A stretch of 41,197 bases of DNA, taken from assembly GCA_944386985.1 (NCBI GenBank), contig CALXDD010000025.1, forward strand, positions 1 through 41,197, read 5' to 3'. A program made the position numbers and the translations under genes. This DNA comes from an uncultured Oscillospiraceae bacterium (GTDB lineage Bacteria > Bacillota > Clostridia > Oscillospirales > Oscillospiraceae). Shown piece by piece: positions 16,961-24,385 of this stretch. The notes under the pieces are model-generated. The model was not told the DNA's origin. It searched no databases and saw only the letters and a list, made by a program, of their open reading frames with translations. Position 1 is the first letter of the stretch, and each line of letters begins with the position of its first letter.

Positions 16961-16985
16961 CTTTTTCTGCCGGGTGTGCTATCCT
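16957..16985 (+). promoter_or_regulatory. Promoter of the arsR gene
   Basis: TTGACT (16957-16962) and TATCCT (16980-16985) are separated by 17 bp. The -35 box overlaps the end of the LysR gene. The ArsR operator lies just downstream at the expected start site. Confidence 0.7.
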
Positions 16986-16993
16986 GCCGTCAG

Positions 16994-17009
16994 ATCGAAT
17001 ATTTTAGAT
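16994..17009 (+). promoter_or_regulatory. ArsR operator 1
   Basis: The site is ATCGAA-TATT-TTAGAT, an imperfect palindrome (ATC-x-AA and TT-x-GAT half-sites). The same half-sites with the same 4-base spacing recur at 17355-17370 before the permease gene. It covers the likely transcription start, so ArsR binding would block its own promoter. Confidence 0.7.
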
Positions 17010-17025
17010 GAGAGGAGGCCCGCTA

Positions 17026-17316
17026 TTGAGGGACAACGCCGCCGATGCCAAGGTCTTCAAGGCCTTTTGCGACGAGAACCGGCTGCAGATTCTGGGACTT
17101 CTGCGCAGCGGGGAGAAATGTGCCTGTGTGCTGCTGTCGGAGCTGCACATCAGCCAGTCCACCCTGTCCTACCACATGAAGATCCTCTGTGAGTCCGGTA
17201 TTGTGGTGGGCAGGGCAGAGGGAAAATGGACCCACTACTCCATCAGCGAGGAGGGCAGCCGCCGGGCGCAGGCCCTGCTGGGAGTCCTCACAGGACTGGC
17301 GGAAGAGACGAAATAG
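17026..17316 (+). CDS. arsR: ArsR family metalloregulator
   Basis: A 96-residue winged-helix repressor. The motif EKCACVLLSEL places Cys32 and Cys34 as in the As(III)/Sb(III)-binding site of E. coli ArsR (CxC in the first recognition helix). The recognition helix is ISQSTLSYHMKIL. The start is TTG at 17026 because GAGGAGG lies 7 bases upstream; the in-frame ATG at 17008 sits inside the operator with no ribosome site. The next gene is an ArsP-type permease preceded by a second matching operator. Loss of DNA binding on metalloid binding should induce both. Confidence 0.9.
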   Translation: MRDNAADAKVFKAFCDENRLQILGLLRSGEKCACVLLSELHISQSTLSYHMKILCESGIVVGRAEGKWTHYSISEEGSRRAQALLGVLTGLAEETK

Positions 17317-17354
17317 GCCATCGCTTCTGCGGTGGCTTTTCTCCCCCTCTTCAA

Positions 17355-17370
17355 ATCGAAAAAATTAGAT
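17355..17370 (+). promoter_or_regulatory. ArsR operator 2
   Basis: The site is ATCGAA-AAAA-TTAGAT, with half-sites identical to operator 1. It lies 28 bases before the permease start codon, and a second small palindrome (AGATAAATAATCT, 17367-17379) overlaps it. It may control the permease separately from arsR or act as a roadblock. Confidence 0.7.
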
Positions 17371-17397
17371 AAATAATCTGTGAAAGGATGATGGCAA

Positions 17398-18411
17398 ATG
17401 GAAACACTCAGCAATCTCTGGCTCTTTTTTCAAAATCAGATTCTGGGGATGCAGTGGCTCAACACCCTGGCAGGAAAAGGGGTGGCGGCGCTTGGGCTGG
17501 ACCCTGGGAGCGCAGCGGGAGGAAGCCTTCAGTTTTTCCTCTATGACACGGTAAAGATCTTTGTACTGCTGTCGGTGCTGATCTTCGGCATCTCCTATAT
17601 CCAGAGCTACTTCCCGCCGGAACGGACCCGGAAAATTTTAGGGCGGTTCCACGGCATCCGGGCCAACACAGCGGCGGCCCTTCTGGGGACGGTAACCCCC
17701 TTCTGCTCCTGCTCCTCCATTCCCCTTTTCATGGGCTTTACCAGCGCAGGACTGCCGGTAGGCGTCACCTTTTCTTTCCTGATCTCCTCCCCCATGGTGG
17801 ACCTGGGGTCTCTGGTGCTGCTGATGAGCGTCTTCGGCGCCCGGGTGGCGGTGGTATATGTGCTGCTGGGATTGGTGATCGCCGTGGTAGGGGGAACGGT
17901 GCTGGAACACATGGGAATGGAGCGGTATGTGGAGGATTTCATCAAGAACGCCCCCCACATTGAGGCGGAGGGGGAGACGCTTACCCGGCGGCGGCGTGTC
18001 CTCTACGCCAGGGATCAGCTGCTGGCCACCCTGAAAAAGGTGAGCCCCTACATCTTCCTTGGCGTAGGCGTGGGAGCGGTGATCCACAATGTGATTCCCC
18101 AAACCTGGGTGGAGACGGTGCTGGGGGACGGCAACCCCCTGGCGGTGGTGCTGGCCGTACTGGTGGGCGTCCCCATGTACGCCGACATCTTCGGCACCAT
18201 TCCGGTAGCGGAGAGCCTTCTCTTCAAGGGCGCGGGCCTTGGAACCGTGCTGTCCTTTATGATGGCGGTAACCACCCTGAGTCTCCCCTCCCTCATCATG
18301 CTGAAAAAGGCGGTAAAACCCCGGCTGCTGGCAGCGTTCATTGCCATCTGCACCATCGGCATCATTCTGGTGGGCTATTTCTTCAATGCGTTTCAGTGGA
18401 TAATATTATAA
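17398..18411 (+). CDS. ArsP-type permease (DUF318/PF03773)
   Basis: A 337-residue membrane protein with about eight segments. The family signature TPFCSCSSIPLF (residues 100-111, Cys103 and Cys105) is present, as is the second-half repeat GVPMYADIFGTIPVAE. ArsP members export trivalent organoarsenicals; others of this family are called simply permeases. A cytoplasmic loop rich in Arg (LTRRRRVLYARDQL) joins the two halves. AAAGGA precedes the ATG. The upstream CxC ArsR and downstream thioredoxin-like gene support metalloid efflux, but the exact substrate is inferred. Confidence 0.88.
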   Translation: METLSNLWLFFQNQILGMQWLNTLAGKGVAALGLDPGSAAGGSLQFFLYDTVKIFVLLSVLIFGISYIQSYFPPERTRKILGRFHGIRANTAAALLGTVTPFCSCSSIPLFMGFTSAGLPVGVTFSFLISSPMVDLGSLVLLMSVFGARVAVVYVLLGLVIAVVGGTVLEHMGMERYVEDFIKNAPHIEAEGETLTRRRRVLYARDQLLATLKKVSPYIFLGVGVGAVIHNVIPQTWVETVLGDGNPLAVVLAVLVGVPMYADIFGTIPVAESLLFKGAGLGTVLSFMMAVTTLSLPSLIMLKKAVKPRLLAAFIAICTIGIILVGYFFNAFQWIIL

Positions 18412-18428
18412 GAAAGGATGAAAGAACT

Positions 18429-18743
18429 ATGGCGGAGAAAAAAGGAATGTTCAGCGGACTGTTCGGGAAAAAGGAGGCGGAAGCTCCGGCGGCGGAGAAC
18501 GCGCCCCTGCTGATTTTAGGCGGCGGTTGCCAGAGCTGCCACGCCCTGGAGGACAACACCCGCTCGGCACTGGGTATCCTGGGGAAATCCATCCCCATCG
18601 GTCATGTGACGGATTTCAGCCAGATCGCCCAATATGGCGTGATGCAGACTCCGGCGCTGGTTTTTCATGGGAAGGTTCTCTCCTCCGGCAAGGTGCTGCG
18701 GCCGGAGGAAATTGCCGGCCTGCTCAGGAAGGCGGAGGAATAA
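18429..18743 (+). CDS. Thioredoxin-fold protein of the small redox-disulfide family
   Basis: A 104-residue protein with a thioredoxin-like core: LLILGGGCQSCHAL gives a CxxC at residues 34-37, and TPAL provides the cis-proline before the last strands. It resembles the short 'redox-active disulfide protein' family (TM0996/MTH895 type), which often accompanies DUF318 permeases. The first 25 residues are charged and flexible. The ATG at 18429 is preceded by AAAGGA; the gene lies 17 bases after the permease. A role in reducing or delivering the permease substrate is an inference. Confidence 0.82.
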   Translation: MAEKKGMFSGLFGKKEAEAPAAENAPLLILGGGCQSCHALEDNTRSALGILGKSIPIGHVTDFSQIAQYGVMQTPALVFHGKVLSSGKVLRPEEIAGLLRKAEE

Positions 18744-18782
18744 CACACTTTCGATCCGGCACAACAGGCTATGGACAGAAAA

Positions 18783-18813
18783 AGGCGCGAAGCGCAACAT
18801 GCGCTCCGCGCCT
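18783..18813. terminator. Bidirectional terminator between convergent genes
   Basis: The stem 18783-18795 with 18801-18813 has one mismatch and a 5-base loop. ATTTTC follows on the plus strand and TTTTT on the minus strand. It ends the arsR cluster and the GATase-like gene. Confidence 0.8.
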
Positions 18814-18836
18814 GATTTTCTCTTCTGCCGTCCTTC

Positions 18837-19589
18837 TTACAGGGAATCAGTGGCCCAGTCCGCCAGATTCTTCCACAGCGTGCCGTAAGCAGGCGAGTCT
18901 AAAAAGGACTGGGGCGCCCAGTGGGGAGCGCAGTCGGAGGTGAACACGGCGCTTCTCCCCTTCCCAAACTGCCCCACCGCGATGAAGGGATCGCCGTTGA
19001 TGGTGGCAAGCACCTGTCCCCGGCTGCTGTCCGCCACAGTCTTGTTGTAGCCGATGAAATAGGACCACTGCTCCGGCAGCCCCCGGAAAATGGGGTGATC
19101 CTTTTCCACCGTCACCGGCACGGAGCCCTCAGAGGTCTCCACCCGGTCGTCGTAGGGCAGCAATTTCACCGGCAGCACGTCGGCAATGGGGGTCACGCCG
19201 TAGCGGGCCTTGCCCTCAATGCCGGTGAAGGACATGAATCCACCCACCATGATCAGCGCGCCGCCCTGCTCCACATAGGCCTTCAGCGCCTTGCACCGGT
19301 CCGGAGCGGGCAGGCTGGAGCGGAAAGAGGTCTTGGTCATCATCAGGGTGTTGGCCCCTACGTCGGAGAGAATCACCAGATCGTAGGCTTGCAGCTTCTC
19401 CACCGTGTCGGGAAACTGGTCCAGAGCCAGATGGCTGGGCATGTAAGTCACCTGATAGCCCGCCTGCTCCAGGGCGTTGCGCAGCCAGCCCACATTCTCA
19501 AAGTAGCCGCTGGTGGTCATGGAGTCCGCCCCTTTCACATGGACGGTATAGCCGATATAGGACTCTCCGCAGATAAAAATATGCTTCAT
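18837..19589 (-). CDS. Putative glutamine amidotransferase-like protein (GATase1-like)
   Basis: A 250-residue soluble protein with a flavodoxin-like Class I GATase fold, as in PF07090. Conserved features include the N-terminal HIFICGESYIGYTVHVKG, the LQAYDLVILSDVGANTL strand, and EQGGALIMVGGFMSFTGIEG. The position of the GATase nucleophile is a Gly in GGF, not Cys, so no amidotransferase activity is expected. The C-terminal FTSDCAPHW is typical of the family. Start at 19589 gives 8-base spacing from AGGAGG; the ATG at 19592 is also possible. It is divergent from the AraC regulator, which may control it. Confidence 0.82.
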   Translation of the reverse strand: MKHIFICGESYIGYTVHVKGADSMTTSGYFENVGWLRNALEQAGYQVTYMPSHLALDQFPDTVEKLQAYDLVILSDVGANTLMMTKTSFRSSLPAPDRCKALKAYVEQGGALIMVGGFMSFTGIEGKARYGVTPIADVLPVKLLPYDDRVETSEGSVPVTVEKDHPIFRGLPEQWSYFIGYNKTVADSSRGQVLATINGDPFIAVGQFGKGRSAVFTSDCAPHWAPQSFLDSPAYGTLWKNLADWATDSL

Positions 19590-19707
19590 CATCGCTTCCT
19601 CCTCTTCTCCGCGGTCCTCCCCGCGGTTGTGCCTCTATCCTACCACGGCGCCGCCGGTCCGTACAGAGAGGGAAGCGACCGATTATTGGACAAAAACGAA
19701 CTTTCTC

Positions 19708-19736
19708 TTGAAAGCATCTCCTCCATGTGGTGTAAT
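19708..19736 (+). promoter_or_regulatory. Promoter of the AraC regulator
   Basis: TTGAAA (19708-19713) and TGTAAT (19731-19736) are separated by 17 bp, 22 bases before the GTG start. The ribosome site AAGGAGGAG lies between. Confidence 0.6.
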
Positions 19737-19758
19737 AGGAAAAAAGGAGGAGATCCCT

Positions 19759-20583
19759 GTGAACACCGGATTTTTGGAACAGCAGCGCTATTTAGAGGAC
19801 CTGGCCCGGCAGCCGCTGCGGCTGATCTACTGCCAGCAGATGGACGAAACCAGCTCCCTCTGGAACTACGCTCCCCACAGCCATCCCTGCCTGGAGCTGA
19901 TCTGCTTTCTCTCCGGGGACCTGACCATCAACCGCGGCGAGGACCAGCTGGACGCCGGCGCCTCCAGCGTGGTGGTCCATCCGCCTCAGGCCCTCCACCA
20001 GGAGTTTCCCCGGCCGGAGGGGCGGCGGGAGGTGATTGCCCTGTGGCTGGACGGCCCCGGCCCGGCAAACTGCGGCTCCTTCCAGGCAGTGGACCGGGAC
20101 GGAACGCTGCGGTGGTTCTTTCAGCATATCCACGCCGAGCACCGCCGCCACAGCGCCGACGCCTGCCAGCTCATCGCTCTCTATCTCCCTGCCCTGCTGC
20201 TGCATTTGGCCCGGGCCTGCGGCGGCGGGAGGGAGGACGCCCTGGCGCTGGCCACCCGATATCTCCGGGAGAACTACAGCGCCCCCATTACCCTCTCTCA
20301 GCTGGCGGCGGCAGCCGCTGTCAGCCCCTCCTATCTCAACCGCCTCTTTCGCCGCCAGCTCCACACCACCCCCACCGCCTATCTCCGCTCTGTCCGTATC
20401 CAGGCCGCCCAGGCCCTGCTGCTCCAGGAGGATCTGACGGTGGAGGAGGTGGCCCGACAGGTAGGAATCGGGGATCTATCCTACTTCTGGCGGCTGTTTC
20501 GCCGCTCCACCGGCCTCTCCCCCTCCGATTACCGCCGCCGCTTCCGACGGGAGACAGCGGAAACAGAGACGGCCCCGTCCTGA
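19759..20583 (+). CDS. AraC family transcriptional regulator
   Basis: A 274-residue protein with an N-terminal cupin-like sensor (HSHPCLELICFLSGDLTINRG, then GASSVVVHPPQALHQEF) and a C-terminal pair of helix-turn-helix motifs (ITLSQLAAAAAVSPSYLNRL, then VEEVARQVGIGDLSYFWRLF). The start is GTG at 19759, supported by AAGGAGGAG 6 bases upstream; in-frame codons further up lack a site. It is divergent from the GATase-like gene and convergent with the P-type ATPase. The stop codon lies inside the shared terminator hairpin. The ligand is unknown, probably a sugar or small molecule. Confidence 0.88.
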   Translation: MNTGFLEQQRYLEDLARQPLRLIYCQQMDETSSLWNYAPHSHPCLELICFLSGDLTINRGEDQLDAGASSVVVHPPQALHQEFPRPEGRREVIALWLDGPGPANCGSFQAVDRDGTLRWFFQHIHAEHRRHSADACQLIALYLPALLLHLARACGGGREDALALATRYLRENYSAPITLSQLAAAAAVSPSYLNRLFRRQLHTTPTAYLRSVRIQAAQALLLQEDLTVEEVARQVGIGDLSYFWRLFRRSTGLSPSDYRRRFRRETAETETAPS

Positions 20584-20605
20584 CGCCAGGACCGGGGCCG
20601 TCTCT
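20565..20605. terminator. Terminator hairpin containing the AraC stop codon
   Basis: A 13-bp perfect outer stem (20565-20577 with 20593-20605) and a 5-bp inner stem form one strong hairpin between the convergent AraC and P-type ATPase genes. The last codons of AraC and its TGA (20581-20583) lie inside it. U-tracts are short on both sides. Confidence 0.7.
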
Positions 20606-20606
20606 T

Positions 20607-22481
20607 CTATTGTGCGTTTCCCTTCCAGCGCAGCAGCAGGGCCGAGTGGAGGATCACCAGCACAGAGCCGGCGTTGTGGACCAGCGCGCCCACCACCGGT
20701 GTCAGATCTCCCCGGATGGCCAGCAGGATAGCCGCCACGTTCAGGGCCATGGAAAAGACCAAATTGCAGCGTATGGTGGTCATCATCCGTCTCGACAGCC
20801 GCAGGAGATGGGGGATCTCCCGGATCTCGTCGTGGATGAGGGCCATGTCGGCGGCGTCCACGGCGATGTCGCTGCCTACTCCTCCCATGGCCACCCCCAC
20901 AAAGGCCTTTTTCAGCGCCGGAGCGTCGTTGATCCCATCGCCGATCATGCACACCTGCTGTCCCGCCGCCTGCCGCTCCTCAATCCACCGGAGCTTATCC
21001 TCCGGCAGGCACCGGGCTCGGAAGGTCCGGATGCCCAGCTGCCCTGCGATAGCCGCCGCGGCGTTTTCGTGGTCGCCGGTGAGAAGCACCGGCTCCACTC
21101 CCGCCGCCAGGACGCCGCCGATGGTGTCCGCCGCCTCCGGCCGGAGGGTATCCGCAAGAGCCAAAAGACCTGCCGTCTCGCCGTCCACCGCTGCCAGGAT
21201 GACCGTGCACCCCTGCCGGCGATACCGGTCCATAGCCGCCTCCGCCGCCCGAGGCACGGTCACGCCTTCCTCCTCCAAGAGACTCCTGCTGCCCGCCAGC
21301 ACCTGCCTCCCCTCCACTGTGGCGGACACTCCCCGGCCCGGCAGCATCCGGAAGCCCTCCCCCTGGGGCGGCTCCTGCCCGGTCCGCTCCCGGTAGCAGC
21401 GGACCACCGCCTTGCCCAGGGGGTGCTCCGACCTGGACTCCGCTCCGGCGATCAGACGGTACAGCGCCTCTTCCGAAATTTCATTCTCCAGTGGCTCTGC
21501 CGCCGTCACCTTAGGCGTACCACAGGTCAGGGTACCGGTCTTGTCAAAGGTAATCATGGTCACAGAGGCCAGCCGCTCCAGGGCGTCCCCTTCCCGGACC
21601 AGGATACCGTGGCGGGTAGCGTTGCCGATGGCCGCCATAATGGCGGTGGGGGTGGCCAGCACCAGGGCGCAGGGGCAAAACACCACTAAGATCGTGACGC
21701 CCCGAATGGGCTGGCCGGTGAAGAGCGTAGTGAGTACCGCCGCCGTCAGGGCAACGACCACGATCCAGGTGGCCCAGCGGTCGGCGATGCCCACGATCCT
21801 GGCCTTCCCCGCATCCGCCGACTGCACCAGCCGGATCATCCGCTGGAGGGAGCTGTCCTCCCCCACCCGGGTGGCCTCCATGTCAAAGGAGCCGTACTGG
21901 TTCACGGTGCCGCTGGACACCTCATCCCCCGGCCCCTTGTCCACCGGCATAGATTCCCCCGTCATCACCGACTGGTCCACCGCTGTCTGTCCAGAGCGGA
22001 TGATGCCGTCCACCGGCACCGTCTCCCCCGGCAGCACCCGGAGGCGGTCCCCCTTTCGGACCTGCTCCGCCGGGATGATCTCCTCTCCGCTGCCGCTCAG
22101 CCGCCGGGCGGTGCGGGGCGTGAGACGCACCAGCTTCTCGATGCCCGCCCGTGCCCTGGCCACCGTCAGATCCTCCAGCAGGGCCCCCAGCTGCATGATG
22201 AAGGCCACCTCCCCGGCGGCAAAAGCCTCCCCGATGATGATGGAGGCGATCAGCGCCAGGGAAACCAGCACGTCCGCCTTGATGTCAAAGGCGGTAACCA
22301 GCCCCACAATGGCCTCCAGTACAATGGGGATCCCGCAAAGGAGAATGGCCACCCAGGCAAAATCAAAGGGCAGAGGCTTCCAGCCCAGAATGCTCAAAAG
22401 CAGGGACGCACCCCCCAGCACCAGACAGATCACATCCCGCCGGGTGCCGCCCCACTCCAAAAACGCCTCGATCTTCCGCAT
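20607..22481 (-). CDS. Heavy-metal-translocating P1B-type ATPase
   Basis: A 624-residue metal exporter. Motifs in order: TGES (174-177), CPC in the transport helix (269-271), DKTGT with the phosphorylated Asp313, SEHPLGK (His353) in the nucleotide domain, and GDGINDAP (514-521). There is no N-terminal metal-binding domain; the first membrane helix starts near residue 16. The last helix has HNAGSVLVI rather than the Cu-ATPase MxxSS, so the metal is uncertain (Cu, Ag, Zn or Cd). The ATG at 22481 has GGGAGG upstream; the open frame continues to 22646 without a site. The promoter contains a CsoR-type operator and csoR is next upstream. Confidence 0.92.
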   Translation of the reverse strand: MRKIEAFLEWGGTRRDVICLVLGGASLLLSILGWKPLPFDFAWVAILLCGIPIVLEAIVGLVTAFDIKADVLVSLALIASIIIGEAFAAGEVAFIMQLGALLEDLTVARARAGIEKLVRLTPRTARRLSGSGEEIIPAEQVRKGDRLRVLPGETVPVDGIIRSGQTAVDQSVMTGESMPVDKGPGDEVSSGTVNQYGSFDMEATRVGEDSSLQRMIRLVQSADAGKARIVGIADRWATWIVVVALTAAVLTTLFTGQPIRGVTILVVFCPCALVLATPTAIMAAIGNATRHGILVREGDALERLASVTMITFDKTGTLTCGTPKVTAAEPLENEISEEALYRLIAGAESRSEHPLGKAVVRCYRERTGQEPPQGEGFRMLPGRGVSATVEGRQVLAGSRSLLEEEGVTVPRAAEAAMDRYRRQGCTVILAAVDGETAGLLALADTLRPEAADTIGGVLAAGVEPVLLTGDHENAAAAIAGQLGIRTFRARCLPEDKLRWIEERQAAGQQVCMIGDGINDAPALKKAFVGVAMGGVGSDIAVDAADMALIHDEIREIPHLLRLSRRMMTTIRCNLVFSMALNVAAILLAIRGDLTPVVGALVHNAGSVLVILHSALLLRWKGNAQ

Positions 22482-22520
22482 CTCTCTTCCTCCCTCGCCG
22501 TAAGTGGTTGGTTCGGCCTC

Positions 22521-22550
22521 ATTATACCTATAGGGGTATAGGTTTGTCAA
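22521..22550 (-). promoter_or_regulatory. P-type ATPase promoter with embedded CsoR-type operator
   Basis: On the minus strand TTGACA (22545-22550) and TATAAT (22521-22526) are 18 bp apart. Between them the spacer is filled by ACCTATAGGGGTATAGGT (22526-22543), a perfect 7-bp inverted repeat around GGGG. This is the G/C-tract palindrome known for CsoR/CstR-family repressors. Binding would cover both promoter boxes, and metal binding by CsoR would release it. Confidence 0.8.
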
Positions 22551-22600
22551 GGCTGGAATGAGGCGCTGCCGTCCTTTTTGCCGGGGGGATCCCCCCTTCA

Positions 22601-22644
22601 GAAAAACAAAGCGCCGCCGGAGATGCTTTTCTCTCCGGCGGCGC
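22601..22644 (-). terminator. Terminator of csoR
   Basis: A 13-bp perfect stem (22611-22623 with 22632-22644) is followed on the minus strand by TTTGTTTTTC. It separates the csoR transcript from the P-type ATPase transcript, so the ATPase depends on its own operator-bearing promoter. Confidence 0.85.
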
Positions 22645-22664
22645 ACAGGGCCGTCTCAATAAGA

Positions 22665-22940
22665 TCAGATCATATTGGCGAACCGCTCCACCGCCTTGGT
22701 AAAGCTGGCGATGGTCTGATCGGCGTCACCGTGGGCAATCCCGTCCCGGACACAGTGGTTGATGTGTCCCTCCAGCACCACCTGGCCCACCTTGTGGAGG
22801 GCGGACTTGGCGGCGTTGATCTGAGCCAGCACATCCTCACAGGGGACGTCCTCATCCACCATCCGGTCGATGGCCTGGACCTGCCCGATAATCTTCTTCA
22901 GCCTGCGGTGCAGATTCTCCGCGTCCATGCACTGCTTCAT
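22665..22940 (-). CDS. csoR: CsoR family metal-sensing repressor
   Basis: A 91-residue all-helical repressor of the CsoR/RcnR family. The C-H-C metal-site fingerprint is present at Cys34, His59 and Cys63 (DVPCEDVLAQ, then LEGHINHCV), as in Cu(I)-sensing CsoR; RcnR and FrmR have other residues. GAGAGGAGG precedes the ATG. The gene lies 19 bases after the cyclase gene and may share its transcript. A matching palindrome is found in the P-type ATPase promoter 115 bases away, which makes that gene the likely target. Confidence 0.9.
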   Translation of the reverse strand: MKQCMDAENLHRRLKKIIGQVQAIDRMVDEDVPCEDVLAQINAAKSALHKVGQVVLEGHINHCVRDGIAHGDADQTIASFTKAVERFANMI

Positions 22941-22959
22941 TCTGCCGCCTCCTCTCTGA

Positions 22960-23712
22960 TCACTCCGTAATGGCCCACACCCGGGCGGGCAGGCCCGTGG
23001 CGCCGGTGATGCGGGGGTAGGACACCACTACCACCGCTCCCGCAGGGGCCACTTGATCCAGATTGCACAAAAGCTCCACCTGGAGCTTGCCCTTCTGCAG
23101 CACATACCGCTCGCAGGCCAGATCCCCTGCCGCCGCGGCCAGAGCGGAGGCATCGGTGTCAATGGTCTCGTGGCCGTTGGCAGCGGCGGAGCGGACCTCG
23201 TAGAGGTACTTAAGGGCCTCCAAAGACCAGCCGGGGCAGTGCTCGCCGCCCTCGGCGTCAAAGTTGGAGAGGGCATTCATGTCCGGCCAGCGGCGGCTCC
23301 AGTCGGTGCGCAGGGCCACGAAGGCTCCGTCGGGAATGGGACCGTACTTGGCCTCATACTCCTTCAGATCCTCCTCCGTCACCGCGTAGTGGACGTCCTT
23401 CGCCACCTTTTCACTGACATCCACCACACAGAGGGGGAACACCAGATCCTCCGCACCAAAGGCCTCCGAGGAGACGCCCTTCTTGTCAAAATGACTGGGG
23501 AAATCGATATGGGTACCGAACTGGCCGGGGAACTTGAAGGTCTGGATCAGGCAGTCCAGCATGGGGTTGCCCCAGTCATACACCGTCTTGCACAGCTCCA
23601 CCGAGCCTTCGGGGATACCGGCCCAGAAGGGACTGTCGTTGTCCAGGGGGTGAGAGAGCTCCACCCAGCGGTAATGCTTTGCCCGCTCCAGGGCGTTCCA
23701 AAGTTCGTACAT
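22960..23712 (-). CDS. Cyclase family protein (metal-dependent hydrolase, PF04199)
   Basis: A 250-residue protein of the cyclase/kynurenine-formamidase-like family. The metal-binding signature is FGTHIDFPSHFD (His68, Asp70, His74), and the C-terminal half has the conserved AAANGHETIDTDASALA segment. It would hydrolyse an amide or lactone with a bound divalent metal; the substrate is unknown. The ATG at 23712 has AAGGAGG 8 bases upstream; an open frame that continues to 24831 is not coding there because another gene occupies that DNA. It lies between the PF06541 membrane gene and csoR, probably in one operon. Confidence 0.88.
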   Translation of the reverse strand: MYELWNALERAKHYRWVELSHPLDNDSPFWAGIPEGSVELCKTVYDWGNPMLDCLIQTFKFPGQFGTHIDFPSHFDKKGVSSEAFGAEDLVFPLCVVDVSEKVAKDVHYAVTEEDLKEYEAKYGPIPDGAFVALRTDWSRRWPDMNALSNFDAEGGEHCPGWSLEALKYLYEVRSAAANGHETIDTDASALAAAAGDLACERYVLQKGKLQVELLCNLDQVAPAGAVVVVSYPRITGATGLPARVWAITE

Positions 23713-23732
23713 TGTCGTTCCTCCTTGTCGTT

Positions 23733-24284
23733 TCATTTCAGCAGAAAGGTATAGACCACATCCGCCGCCATCAGCGCCGCCAGTCCCCCTGTCACTGCCG
23801 CCAGCAGCCGGTCGTCCATACTGTCGGTCAGGCGGCGGAAGAGGGGCTGGAGCACATAAAGAAACACCATCCCGCCGATGCCGAAGCGGATGCTGGGGTT
23901 CAGTGCCACCCGGCCCTGGAAGTTCCAGGCAAAGCGGGTGTAGTCCCACAGCCACTCCCCGGCGGTCCATTCCATGATGTAGCTGGCCAGCAGCTCCACC
24001 ACGGTAGTCACCGCCACGATGCCGAGGAATACCAGCACCGGCGTAATGGAGATTTTTCCCACCCGAACCGGCCGCCGCTGAAGGGGGCCCAGGGTCAGCA
24101 GCAAAATCAGCGCGCCGAAGCCGTACACCACGCACCAGGGCCCGAAAAGAACCCCCCGGTTGGAGAAGCCCCACCGGTACACCACCACCTCCAAAAATAC
24201 CTCGTAGCACCATCCCAGAATGGAATACAGAACAAAATAGAGGTAGTGGGCCTGAATCTCCCTGCCCAGTCGTCTGCGTCTCAT
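23733..24284 (-). CDS. PF06541-type membrane protein (putative ABC-transporter type IV)
   Basis: A 183-residue membrane protein with five or six segments. The family signature is in the first third: YSILGWCYEVFLEVVVYRWG, then NRGVLFGPWCVVYGFGAL. It is often annotated as an ABC-transporter type IV permease or CptS-like protein, but no ATPase lies nearby and transport has not been shown. GGAGG precedes the ATG. Its stop is 20 bases before the cyclase start, so it is likely the first gene of a membrane protein, cyclase, csoR operon. Confidence 0.82.
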   Translation of the reverse strand: MRRRRLGREIQAHYLYFVLYSILGWCYEVFLEVVVYRWGFSNRGVLFGPWCVVYGFGALILLLTLGPLQRRPVRVGKISITPVLVFLGIVAVTTVVELLASYIMEWTAGEWLWDYTRFAWNFQGRVALNPSIRFGIGGMVFLYVLQPLFRRLTDSMDDRLLAAVTGGLAALMAADVVYTFLLK

Positions 24285-24385
24285 AAGCGGCCTCCGATCG
24301 CTGCGGCCGGATTGCGTGATCTGCCAAAGGAGGCGGATTTCCCCCTTCTCCTGTGAGACTGCGTCGGCTGGCCGCTTGCTTTCTT

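Noticed and set aside
18921-21689. Open frame of 922 codons on the plus strand spanning several genes
   Set aside because: It crosses the GATase-like gene, the AraC gene in another frame and the P-type ATPase. The product is low-complexity and Arg/Pro/Gly-rich, typical of a shadow frame.
22583-22596. GGGGGGATCCCCCC palindrome near the csoR terminator
   Set aside because: It is a 14-base palindrome but lies upstream of the ATPase -35 box without a promoter or known site type, and may be chance in GC-rich DNA.
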